A stretch of DNA of 64,000 nucleotides from Acidobacteria bacterium RIFCSPLOWO2_12_FULL_68_19. Its GTDB lineage: Bacteria > Acidobacteriota > Vicinamibacteria > Vicinamibacterales > UBA2999. The notes below the pieces were generated by a model that saw nothing but the letters and a program-made list of their open reading frames with translations, was not told the DNA's origin and made no database searches. Position numbers and translations under genes: made by a program. Below are positions 42,926-54,234 of the stretch, in pieces. The stretch's first letter is position 1, and each line of letters begins with the position of its first letter. The stretch covers positions 1 to 64,000 of the forward strand of contig MELF01000047.1 in assembly GCA_001767525.1 (NCBI GenBank), given 5' to 3'.

Positions 42926-43841
42926 CTCGGAACGACGGCGGCGGACTCGCCTTGCGGCCATCGCGAAGGATCGAGAAACTGCGCGTCGTCCAGGCTGTCG
43001 ACGTCGAGCGGCAAGTCCGGCGATCCGGCCGCCTCCGCCGCCGCAATGATTTCGGCGAGCTGCTCGAGCGCCTCACAGCCGACGATCACCCTGTCGACGG
43101 AGGCCTGCGCGAGACAGAACCCCAGGCAGGCCGCGAGCGGCGATACCCCGAGCGCCCGGACGTGCGCGTGAAATGAGGCATGGTGCGCGCGGATAGGCGC
43201 GAAGTAAAGCGGCAGTTCGTCTGCGCCGAGGAGGAGCAACCCCTGCAGGAACGCGCTGCGCGCGTGCACTTCGATGTCGGCGCGCTTCAGGGCCGCGAGC
43301 AGTCCCGTCCGCTCGAAACGCCGATCGTACACGCTGAGCGGCAACTGGACGAGGGTGGGCGCGTATCGCTGGACGATGGCCTCCAGCTGTTCCGGGTCGT
43401 AGACGGAGACGCCGATCTTCGCCACCTTGCCTTCGCTGCGCAGATCCTCCATGGCGGCCCAGAGGCGGTCGCCGCCCTGGGCCAGTAGGTCGTTCGAATG
43501 ATGCACGAGAAGTCCGTACACGCGTTGACGCCGCAGGCGCGTCAACGATCCTGCGAACGCCGCCACCACGGCCGTCACGGCCTCGATGGAAATCCGGGGC
43601 GCTCGCACGGCCATCGTCTTCGTCACGATGCGCAGTTCGTCTCCGACACAGGACTGGACGCCGCCAATCACGGCTTCGGCGTCGCCGTACGCGTGAGCCG
43701 TGTCGAGAAGATCGATCCCGTGTGTACGGCCCAGACGCAGCATTTCCGCGACAGTCTCGGCGGTTGGCCTTCCACTCCCGGCCACTCCGTATCGTGGAAC
43801 GCCCCACTGCGCCGTACCCAGCCCGAGCCGGGATGAGACGC

Positions 43842-43845
<4 letters not shown>
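42919..43845 (-). CDS. Aldo/keto reductase
   Basis: In the 308-residue protein the catalytic set is D and Y in LLDTAHAYGDAEAVIGG, K in VTKTMAV and H in LLVHHSNDLL, with a late NAD(P)-binding DRVIVGCEALEQLAEII. It reduces an aldehyde or ketone, here probably on a sugar intermediate. GTG 43845 overlaps the PseC-like stop (GTGA), placing it directly after the aminotransferase in the pathway order. Confidence 0.87.
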
Positions 43846-46311
<2,466 letters not shown>

Positions 46312-47529
46312 CCCTCGTGACTCTGTCCGTCGGCCGACGGTTCCGCGGCGCCGCGGACAGCATCCGCGATGACTCGCTGAAGAAAGACGTGCGTCGGCTG
46401 GTTGTCGTCGTACCCGATCAGATACGACGGCAGATCTCCGCACGCGCGAGCGTACTCTTCCTCGGATGCATTGAGCAGCCACAGCAGCCGCTCCTCGAAT
46501 GCCTCGTACGCAGGGTCCGTCAGTGCCCAGGGACCCGGCACTGGAAACGTGTACACGGAGTTCCCGCTGTAGTTGCACGACAGGACCCGGTTTCCGCGTC
46601 CGAATCCTTCTCTGAGGACCGTCGTGTGCATCCCGAGGGAGACACGGCTGCGATCGACCAGACCGTAGGTCGTGAACTCACCGGGCATGTTGGGAAAGAG
46701 TCGCGCATATCGACCAAGCCGCATCTCGAAGAATTGGTGTTCCCATTCGTACCCAGCCCGATTCGGATGGTCAGGATGGTACCGGAGGGGAACGCACAGC
46801 GAGACGCCATGCGTCTCGCAGAAGCGCCTGACGTGCTGGGTCAACACCTCGAAGCTGTCGAAACGCTCCGAATGAATCAGTCGCACGTTGGGCTTGAACT
46901 GCGACGGCAGACAGAGATCGAACTCCTTGATGGCGGGAGCCGCGCCGGCTCGGTACGCCCGATAGTAGGAGTCTTTGAGCGAACCAATCGGGTAATACCG
47001 CTCGACGCGGGCCCCGTGCCGTGTGAACTGATCGATCTCGAAGCGGCCGAGACAGGCAAATTCCCGAAAATAGATTTCTGGCGTTCCTGGCGGATTGTCG
47101 CGCGCGGGCAGGCGGTTGCCGTTCTGGATCGCGAGAAACCTCGCCGCGCGATACTGCCGCGCCGCCATGTAGAACAGCAGGGTGTTGTCCACGAACGTGA
47201 CAACGATCGATGGCTTCATCCACTCCAGCACGGCGAGGACATATCCGAGCGTCAGATGGCGGGTCGCGATGACATGCCATAGTGCGCGCAGCAGGACTCG
47301 CGGATGAACGTAGATCGCTTCGCCGCCCACGTAGATGACTTCGTACCTGTGCGCGCCGAACAACGGAATCAGCAGCTGGAGATTCGTACCGTCCAGGACG
47401 GCGATGTCGACCTGACGTGGAACCGCCCGGAGCCTTCGTATGCGTGGAAGCGCGCGTATGGCGTCCCGGATTCGCCTGACGTGACGAGACAGCTTCGATG
47501 AAGCCATGACCTGGCGGTCTACCGCGACC

Positions 47530-49302
47530 TCACAACAGCCGGCGCCAATCCAGACTCGTCGATATGCAGTCGGGTCGCGCGCCGTGCTGGCGCATCCGCA
47601 CGAGTTCGGGCCGCTCGCTCATGAACGTCACGATGTCGTCCATCGAATAGTCGATGGCCTTGCCCCGCTCTTGCATCGCCCCCAGCAACGCCCGCAGGAT
47701 CTCGAGATCCTCTGCGGTGTCGAGCGACAAGGCATAGGACCGCCGGTGCTCGGGTGGAACGGGCACTTCCGTGCACCGGAACTGGTCTGCGTGGTCTCGA
47801 ACGTACAGCGTCAGGTACTCGGTGCCCTCGGGCGCCTGTGCCAGCGCGGCAATCGTTCGAAGCACGGAGACATTGAAGACCTCGACCTCCGTTCCGCCGG
47901 GAAGCGCCTTGGCCGATGTGTACTCGGCGCCGGTCTCCAAGTGATGCTGCACCGACCTGTCCAGATACGTCGGATCGACGAGAATGTCATCTCCCGTGAC
48001 GCGCAGAACCACATCTGCAGCATACTGGTCGCACGCGGCGACCATACGCCCAAGCACGTTCTCGGTTTCACCGCGAACGACGACCACGCCGTGTTGGCGT
48101 GCGAGCTCGACGAGCACGTCGTCCTCGGCGCTGACCGTGGTACACAGCACGACGCTCGCGGGCGATTTCGCCAGGGCCAGACGCTGGAACAGGTGCGCCA
48201 GGGCCGGAACACCATTGACCGATGCCATCGCCTTGCCCGGCAGTCGCCTCGAATCCATTCGCGCGATCACGAGCGCCACGACGATCTGGCGCACGTCGGC
48301 GGCGCGTACCGGCTCCTCACCCGAGATGGCGCGCAGCAGGGGACGATCCAACAGCTGGTCGAGCGCAGGACAGAACCCCGGACCGGGCACGCGCTTGATC
48401 TGCAGTTCGGACGGCTGCAGCCGGTGGCCTGCCGGAAGGGGGTGCGCCGCGACCCATCGTTTGACCACGTCGACGCTGTACTGGCGCTCCGCCGGCGAGA
48501 ACGCCCGCGCAGCGCGCCGGGTGGCGACGTCCGCCTCCCGGATGAAGCCAACGAAGCGCTCGAACTCGTTCGGATTGAAAGCCGAGTAGTAATCGGTGCC
48601 TTTGAGTCGTCGATCGAGCGTCACGTGCTTTTCAATGACCGTGGCGCCGAGCGCGACCGCCATCGCCGGCAATGTCCATGCCCACAGCGTCTCGGCATCC
48701 GCATGATCCATGTAGCCGATGCGGCACGTGTCACCGAACACGTCCTGCAGGATGCGCAGGCGGCCAAGCCCGGCGTCTTCGACCGCGGTCGGATAGGCCT
48801 GAAAACCGTGCAGCAGCGTGATTGAACCCGACCCGTCCCGCAGGAGCCGTACAGCGGCTGCGAGGTCCCGCATGCCTGCCCCTCCAGCGCCGATCAGGAT
48901 CGGCGCGCCAGCGCAAGACACCCGCTCGAGCAGCGCCCGGTTGCGGAGATCGGACGCATGAATCTTGAATCCATCAGCGCCGGCCGCCCTAGCCATTTCG
49001 AACGCATCGATACCGAACACGTCGCAGTACGCCTTGCATCCTACGCGTCTGACTGACCCGATCGCCTCCGGCCAGAAATCGCGCGGGAACTCGAACGCCG
49101 CGAAATGGCCGAACCGCGGATGATTGGCGGCCATCAGCTCCGCCGCCGTGTAAACCTGAAACTTGACGGCATCCGCGCCGGCAGCGACGGCCTCTCGCGC
49201 GAGGTCGAGCGCTCTCGCGGGATCGCCGTCATGCGCGTTCGCGATCTCGGCGACGACTTCTATGCCGTGGGTTGCATCTCGGCGTCCGGGATGCGCATCC
49301 AC
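47530..49302 (-). CDS. NeuB-type synthase fused to SpsF-type cytidylyltransferase
   Basis: Residues 1-330 of this 590-residue protein are NeuB-like (VVAEIANAHDGDP, DAVKFQVYTAAEL, IEKHVTLDRRLKGTDY) and include the SAF-like segment RLQPSELQIKRVPGPG. Residues about 350-590 are SpsF-like (VVALVIARMDSRRLPGKAM, VVLRVTGDDILVDPTYLD, YALSLDTAEDLEIL). One chain would thus make a nonulosonic acid and attach CMP. The start is GTG 49302, with AAGGAG (49311-49316) 8 bases upstream, inside the radical SAM gene; an ATG at 49326 is possible. Confidence 0.8.
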   Translation of the reverse strand: MDAHPGRRDATHGIEVVAEIANAHDGDPARALDLAREAVAAGADAVKFQVYTAAELMAANHPRFGHFAAFEFPRDFWPEAIGSVRRVGCKAYCDVFGIDAFEMARAAGADGFKIHASDLRNRALLERVSCAGAPILIGAGGAGMRDLAAAVRLLRDGSGSITLLHGFQAYPTAVEDAGLGRLRILQDVFGDTCRIGYMDHADAETLWAWTLPAMAVALGATVIEKHVTLDRRLKGTDYYSAFNPNEFERFVGFIREADVATRRAARAFSPAERQYSVDVVKRWVAAHPLPAGHRLQPSELQIKRVPGPGFCPALDQLLDRPLLRAISGEEPVRAADVRQIVVALVIARMDSRRLPGKAMASVNGVPALAHLFQRLALAKSPASVVLCTTVSAEDDVLVELARQHGVVVVRGETENVLGRMVAACDQYAADVVLRVTGDDILVDPTYLDRSVQHHLETGAEYTSAKALPGGTEVEVFNVSVLRTIAALAQAPEGTEYLTLYVRDHADQFRCTEVPVPPEHRRSYALSLDTAEDLEILRALLGAMQERGKAIDYSMDDIVTFMSERPELVRMRQHGARPDCISTSLDWRRLL

Positions 49303-50621
49303 TCGTAGGTCTCCTTGAACATGCATTTCCGACAGATCGGCACCGCGTCGAGGTTGCGGTCGAGGTGCACGCGGCGCGCCTCGTTCAGAATCGTCCCGTC
49401 CCAGATCTCCCGAAGCGTCTGCACCCGTCGCGGCGGCTCGACGTAGCGTGCCGGCATTCGGATGAGCGTGAGGCGCTCAAATCCACGAGCGCCGGTGCGC
49501 GATTTGGTCAGCGCCTCCTCATAGTCGGCGTCTCCCTCGCGGAAGGCCGCCTCATCCACGTAGCCGATGGGATACTCGACACCCCAGTCGTAGCAGCACA
49601 TGCTGACGCGGCCGTCGTAGGTCACTGTGAGGCGCTGATAGAGCTGTTCGCACGGGAGCCTCCCGGTGCCGACGTACACAGCGCCCCTCATGTCCCGCCA
49701 GTACGCCGTCGTCGGGGGGAGATCGTGTGCCCGCAGGAAGGCGTGCACGCGCGCCAGGGTGGTGACGTCGAGCTCGGGTAGCTCACCGCCACGTTCGGTG
49801 TAGGCCTTGACCGACACGTCGTCCACGCAATCGGTGAACAGATCGAAGAACTGCTCCTGCTCGCCGAACGTGTCCGCCGTCAGGACCATCTGCACCTTAG
49901 TGCGCGGCAGGCGCGCCCCTGTGCAAGCCCTGATCTCGGCGAATCGCCGGATGTTGGCGTACACGTTCTCGAAATGGTTCGTCTTGAACCGCCCGGGCCG
50001 CATCCGCTCATATGTCTCCTTCGTCCCCCCGTCGAAGGAATAGATCATCAGGTCGAGACCGGCGTCGATCAGCGCTTCGCTCTTCCCGGCGGTCAACGTG
50101 ACAGCGTCCGTATTGATGATCGTCTCGAGGACGGCCCTGCGCTTGGCGTCGTCGATGAGGGTCGGAAGCTGCGGGTGCAGCAGCGGCTCACCGCGCCAGT
50201 TGAACTTCACCGACGACACGCCGAGCTCCGCGCCCTGGTCCATCACGCGGCGAAACAGTTCCGCGCTCATGATCCGGTCCGGGGTCGCGATCGCCTGGCG
50301 GTAACAGAAGGGACAGGCCAGATCGCAGACCGCCGCAACCTCGATGTCGAGCGATAGCGGACCCCACCCCGTGCGTGCGTAGTACTCGTCGTGCAGCCGG
50401 TTCTCCACCGCGAATCGAGCGTTGCCGCGCCAACCCCTGCGGTACTCGATGAACCGATCGTGGAACATCCGAAGGAGAGCGCCGTCCGCGTCGCCACCAG
50501 CCGCCTCGACGGCGTACCGGTAGGCCTTGTTGTGGGTCATGTGCTCGAGGGCGTACGAGAGCCGGCTCGCCTCGAGGTCCTTCTTGCCCTGGATTGCAGG
50601 CCTTCGGCCGTCCACGGTCAT
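49260..50621 (-). CDS. Radical SAM enzyme with SPASM-like C-terminus
   Basis: In this 453-residue protein the cluster motif CDLACPFCYRQ (CxxxCxxC) follows LSLDIEVAAVCD, then FNWRGEPLLHP and later CCYDWGVEYPIGYV and ICRKCMFKETYEW supply extra cysteines of a SPASM domain for auxiliary clusters. Related enzymes modify peptides or oxidise sugar alcohols. Between two NeuB genes it probably alters a sugar precursor. ATG 50621 overlaps the NeuB gene upstream by four bases. Confidence 0.82.
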   Translation of the reverse strand: MTVDGRRPAIQGKKDLEASRLSYALEHMTHNKAYRYAVEAAGGDADGALLRMFHDRFIEYRRGWRGNARFAVENRLHDEYYARTGWGPLSLDIEVAAVCDLACPFCYRQAIATPDRIMSAELFRRVMDQGAELGVSSVKFNWRGEPLLHPQLPTLIDDAKRRAVLETIINTDAVTLTAGKSEALIDAGLDLMIYSFDGGTKETYERMRPGRFKTNHFENVYANIRRFAEIRACTGARLPRTKVQMVLTADTFGEQEQFFDLFTDCVDDVSVKAYTERGGELPELDVTTLARVHAFLRAHDLPPTTAYWRDMRGAVYVGTGRLPCEQLYQRLTVTYDGRVSMCCYDWGVEYPIGYVDEAAFREGDADYEEALTKSRTGARGFERLTLIRMPARYVEPPRRVQTLREIWDGTILNEARRVHLDRNLDAVPICRKCMFKETYEWMRIPDAEMQPTA

Positions 50622-51346
50622 CCCTGCACGCTTCTCGGGTTCCGCGTCCCCTCCGGATCACAGAGCGCCGCGAATCGAGCCATCGGCCTGCCAAGCTCGA
50701 CGAGCTGACGGAACTCGTCTGGAGTGGCGCTCAACACGTGATCGCGAATGACCTGCGACGCCTTGTTGAGCGTGAAATGTTTCTCGACGTAGCGCGCACC
50801 GCGGGCTACGGCTGTCAGGCACATGGCGATGCCGAGCGAGTGATCGCTGTACCCGGAGAACCCCTCGTCACCAAATCTCGCAGGCATCGAGGCGAGATCC
50901 GCGGGTCCGGTGGGATACTTCGACCTGCAATACACGTACTGCAGGAGACGCCCGTCGGACGGACCGAACGGAAAGCCGCTCTCCTCCCACATCCCGAGCG
51001 ACACATATGTGGGTCGACGGCGTGCCAGAATTTTCTCGCAGAGGGCAGGCTGATCGACCACCGTGCGGGACGCGATCTTGTAGGTGGTCAGACCGAGGGT
51101 CTCGGCGAGATCGAGCGCCTCCTCCGTAAAAATAGAGGCCAGCATCTCAATTCCGACGTAGTCGCACCACTGCTTCAACGCGATCCACCGGTCTCGCTCA
51201 AAGGCATTGATCTCACCGGGCCTGCTCCGCCAGCCGAACTGAAACTTCGCGAAGTCGGCGTCGGCCAGCCTGGCCTGCCGGACCAGCTCGCATGCCAGAT
51301 CGAAGTTGCCATCGTGATTGAGCCCGATCTCAGCCGCGAATTTCAG
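50618..51346 (-). CDS. Short NeuB-type nonulosonic acid synthase, probable CTG start
   Basis: Read from a CTG at 51346 this is a 242-residue protein starting KFAAEIGLNHDGN, then DADFAKFQFGWRSRPGEINAF, KIASRTV and the NeuB core EKHFTLNKASQVIRDHVLS. A stop lies four codons upstream in the same frame and no ATG/GTG/TTG precedes the conserved block, whereas GAGAGG (51352-51357) sits 5 bases before the CTG. A TTG at 51178 would remove the first third of the barrel. It lacks a SAF domain. It overlaps the upstream deacetylase by 17 bases. Confidence 0.72.
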   Translation of the reverse strand: MKFAAEIGLNHDGNFDLACELVRQARLADADFAKFQFGWRSRPGEINAFERDRWIALKQWCDYVGIEMLASIFTEEALDLAETLGLTTYKIASRTVVDQPALCEKILARRRPTYVSLGMWEESGFPFGPSDGRLLQYVYCRSKYPTGPADLASMPARFGDEGFSGYSDHSLGIAMCLTAVARGARYVEKHFTLNKASQVIRDHVLSATPDEFRQLVELGRPMARFAALCDPEGTRNPRSVQG

Positions 51347-52256
51347 ACAGCCCTCTCACGCAGTTGTCGAACGGTGCCACGAACTCGACCATGTTACGGT
51401 GCAGGTGATACCTGGATGTCGCTGACGTATTGCAGCCGAAGATGGCCGCGACAGCCGCCACGAAACCTGCCTGCCGTACCACTTCCACGACCTCGTCGTC
51501 GAAGTGGTCCGCCTGGCCCTCCGGATAGGCGAACAACGTTACGGGGGTGCCGAGCTCCCCCTCCAGGGTCGCCTTCGATTGACGAACCTGCAGCACTTTC
51601 TCGGCGTGCGGCACGTGACTCAAAATCGTATGGTCAATCGTATGCGCGCCGAATTCACAGAGGCCGGATCGGTGCATCTCGCGCACCTGATGCCAGTCCA
51701 TCATCCTGTAATCCGGATAGTCATAACGCAGCGGGGCTTCGGCCAGCGCTTCTAGTTCCGCGATCGTGTCGTCGACCAGCGCCGGTTGCCGCTTCAATGC
51801 ACCCTTGATTTCGCGGAGCGCCGCCGCGCGCCGCTCCAGAGAGGCGAGCAAAAACTCGCGTCCGAGGACGGCCGACTCGAAGGCATTCACCGCGGCTTCG
51901 TTCAGGAGGTACTCGAGCTTGTCGACCCAAAAGACACGCGACGACCCAATGAAGCCTGTCGACAGAAAGAACGTCGCGGGCACACCGTGTCTTCGGAGAA
52001 TCGGAAACGCCACGGAATAGTTATTCTCGAATCCGTCGTCAAACGTAACGGCAACGCGGCCGCCCGCCGGTAATCCTTTCTCACAATCGGCGAGCAGGTC
52101 GCCCAGCGCCGCCACCCGACCCATGGTGGCCAGAAATCGCATCTGCGCCTCGAAATGCTCTGCGGAGACATGTTTCCGGCTGCAATTCTCGATGCCGCGG
52201 TGCACCGACCGCGAGACCCCGTGGTAGAGCAGAATCGTGAACTCTTCTGTCACCAT
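51330..52256 (-). CDS. Polysaccharide deacetylase (CE4)
   Basis: This 308-residue protein has ILLYHGVSR, AVTFDDGFENNY (metal-binding Asp pair), CEFGAHTIDHTIL (histidines) and LFAYPEGQADHF, all CE4 motifs. No signal peptide. It would deacetylate an N-acetylated sugar in the glycan pathway; the other CE4 gene here is at 11322. ATG 52256; an in-frame GTG at 52253 overlaps the formyltransferase-like stop and is an alternative start. Confidence 0.85.
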   Translation of the reverse strand: MVTEEFTILLYHGVSRSVHRGIENCSRKHVSAEHFEAQMRFLATMGRVAALGDLLADCEKGLPAGGRVAVTFDDGFENNYSVAFPILRRHGVPATFFLSTGFIGSSRVFWVDKLEYLLNEAAVNAFESAVLGREFLLASLERRAAALREIKGALKRQPALVDDTIAELEALAEAPLRYDYPDYRMMDWHQVREMHRSGLCEFGAHTIDHTILSHVPHAEKVLQVRQSKATLEGELGTPVTLFAYPEGQADHFDDEVVEVVRQAGFVAAVAAIFGCNTSATSRYHLHRNMVEFVAPFDNCVRGLSEIRG

Positions 52257-53077
52257 GCCTGCGGCCCGGAACGCCGTTCACGAAATGCGGGCCGCGGCGA
52301 CGCCTCGAGCCCTCGCACGTGCTTGTTGAAGCGGCGGATAGCCAAAGCTCGACGGATCGGGGGGATGTAGGAATAGTAACTGCCGCGGGAGGCGTCCTGG
52401 GGCGTCGTTTCGATATGACTGGAGTGACCCAGCGTCCCAATGACACGCTCCACGATGTCGGCGGCGAGCAGGGTCGTGTGATGGCGCAGGTGGTGAATCC
52501 TCATCCCGGCGGTCAGCGCCAAGCGCTGCTGTTCCACCACGGCCCCGGTATCGAGTGCCGCGTCCAGGAGGTGAATGCTCGTGCCGATTCGCGAAAAATC
52601 CCGGAACCAGCACGCCCACAGGTCTGAATCGAGCCCCCGATATCTCGGCAGGATCCCGCGGTGCACGTTGATCTTCAGCCCGGGCCGGCCCAACAGCTCG
52701 CGGCCGATCAGGCCGGTCCCGAACGAGACGATTAGTGACGGCCTGGCTGAATCAACCAGCTGCAGGCAGGCGGTCGAGTTCACGGTGTCCGTATGGATCA
52801 AGTCCGCGGCGCCAGTGAAATCGGCGGGAACGCCACGAAAGAATGCATCGCGCTCGAACTCGTCTTGCAGCCGATGGAATCGTCTATAGGCGCGATAGAG
52901 GTACGGATTCTCGACGAGTGCGGCGAGGCTGATCTCACGTCTGAACGCGCGCCAGTAGGCTTTCCATTGCGGGGTTGTTCGCCGCTCGAGCACCACGATC
53001 GGGGGCACTGTGCGCGCGATCCGGTTGACGAAGTACCGGTGATGCAGTGTGTCCGTCGTGAGGATCACGCACGTCAC
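52250..53077 (-). CDS. Formyltransferase-family protein
   Basis: The 275-residue protein has INVHRGILPRYRG (Asn-x-His catalytic pair), IGTSIHLLDAALDTGAVV with the conserved Asp and the preceding SLIVSFGTGLIG, matching the folate-dependent formyltransferase fold. It is not methionyl-tRNA formyltransferase because it lacks the C-terminal tRNA-binding domain and lies in a glycan operon. It probably N-formylates an amino sugar. GTG 53077 overlaps the methyltransferase-like gene. Confidence 0.8.
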   Translation of the reverse strand: MTCVILTTDTLHHRYFVNRIARTVPPIVVLERRTTPQWKAYWRAFRREISLAALVENPYLYRAYRRFHRLQDEFERDAFFRGVPADFTGAADLIHTDTVNSTACLQLVDSARPSLIVSFGTGLIGRELLGRPGLKINVHRGILPRYRGLDSDLWACWFRDFSRIGTSIHLLDAALDTGAVVEQQRLALTAGMRIHHLRHHTTLLAADIVERVIGTLGHSSHIETTPQDASRGSYYSYIPPIRRALAIRRFNKHVRGLEASPRPAFRERRSGPQAW

Positions 53078-54219
53078 GGCGTGCGCCTCCCTGGGCCGAT
53101 CCCGCTCGCTTCCATCCGCCTCTGGTCATCGGTGAGGGGCCGTGCGATGACCGACGTCTTGGTGAGCAGAAGATAACTGTAGTCGGAGGCCCCCCCTACA
53201 TCGACCTCGTCCCGCAGGTCCTCGACGCAGACACCGGTGATCGACTCGCGGAGCCATTCGGCAAAATCATCGCCCAGCGCGAACATATGCTGCTTGCCTG
53301 CCCGTCGCGCGTCGTGACTCACCACGAGCACGTGCCTGGACACGTCCAACAGCGTTCGCAGCACTTCCGAGGGAAAGGTCGTGTGATCGAGAATGTTGAA
53401 GACGCCGACGAGGTCGAACGTCAGCCCCTGACCACGTGCCTCGTCCATCGGAATCACATGCGCATCGAGAATCGTACGGGCGAAGTACTTGCAACTGGCG
53501 CCATAACGCGTGCAGTTGCTGCTCCAGGCTCTGGTGGTGTCATGCGTGAGCAAGTAGAGGCTTTCCGGCCGTGAGGATATTTGCTCCGGCGAGGCGTCGG
53601 CTCTTCGCCGATCGATGATCCTGTCCAGGATCGCCCGGATCCGCAGCGCGAGGACGAGGGCACCGCGCAAGAACCCCTCCAGAGCGTTGTAGAGGCGCGT
53701 GAACCGTGTCCAGCGAACGTCTGGAGCGCGACGCAGCGCCCGGGCAAACAGCCGGATGCGCGCTTCCGGATCGGCCTCGTGAGCCTTCAATGGGAGAAGG
53801 AATCCTTGAAAGGGACAGCCAAACTCCGCATAGGACCGCAATGGCCCGGTCCTGCGTGTGACGGCAGCATACACTCTCTGGTTGTGGAGCTCGAAGCGGC
53901 CTTTGCGATTCCGCACCCAGAACTCGAATTCTTCCCAGCCGACGATGTGGTCCGGCGTCGCCGCGCAGAACAGCCAGGACGCGAACTCGGGACTGAGCCA
54001 GGGATCGCAGAAGTAACTGCGGCACGTGACGCACTTGAAGACCTGCGCGCGCTCGATCAGATCCCCGACCGACACCCCGAGCCGGTCGGCCGCTCGCTGG
54101 AGATACTGCACGCCGCTCTTCGACATCGCGTGCGCAGGTTCACGTTCGGTTCCTCCGCACACCGGGCACTGCTGCGTGCGCATCAACCCCATGCGGCGCT
54201 GGGCGTCTTCGGAAGACAT
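53074..54219 (-). CDS. Methyltransferase-like protein with zinc-finger N-terminus, SAM motif weak
   Basis: The 381-residue protein has CPVCGG...CVTCRSYFCDPWLSP zinc-like cysteines, as in the other zinc-finger methyltransferases here. Where motif I is expected it reads YAEFGCPFQGFLLPLK, lacking the normal glycine-rich loop; FDLVGVFNILDHTTFPSEVLRTL retains the later motif. A long basic helical insert lies in the middle. It is probably a divergent member. ATG at 54219, 15 bases after the ABC transporter stop. Confidence 0.7.
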   Translation of the reverse strand: MSSEDAQRRMGLMRTQQCPVCGGTEREPAHAMSKSGVQYLQRAADRLGVSVGDLIERAQVFKCVTCRSYFCDPWLSPEFASWLFCAATPDHIVGWEEFEFWVRNRKGRFELHNQRVYAAVTRRTGPLRSYAEFGCPFQGFLLPLKAHEADPEARIRLFARALRRAPDVRWTRFTRLYNALEGFLRGALVLALRIRAILDRIIDRRRADASPEQISSRPESLYLLTHDTTRAWSSNCTRYGASCKYFARTILDAHVIPMDEARGQGLTFDLVGVFNILDHTTFPSEVLRTLLDVSRHVLVVSHDARRAGKQHMFALGDDFAEWLRESITGVCVEDLRDEVDVGGASDYSYLLLTKTSVIARPLTDDQRRMEASGIGPGRRTP

Positions 54220-54234
54220 AGGGGCAACGGGACG

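Noticed and set aside
50618-51178. A short 186-residue NeuB gene starting at the TTG at 51178
   Set aside because: Conserved NeuB residues continue upstream in frame to a CTG at 51346, so the short form is an artefact of the start-codon rule.
52250-53077. Methionyl-tRNA formyltransferase
   Set aside because: It lacks the C-terminal tRNA-binding domain and sits in a glycan operon; the formyltransferase fold is kept but the substrate is more likely a sugar.
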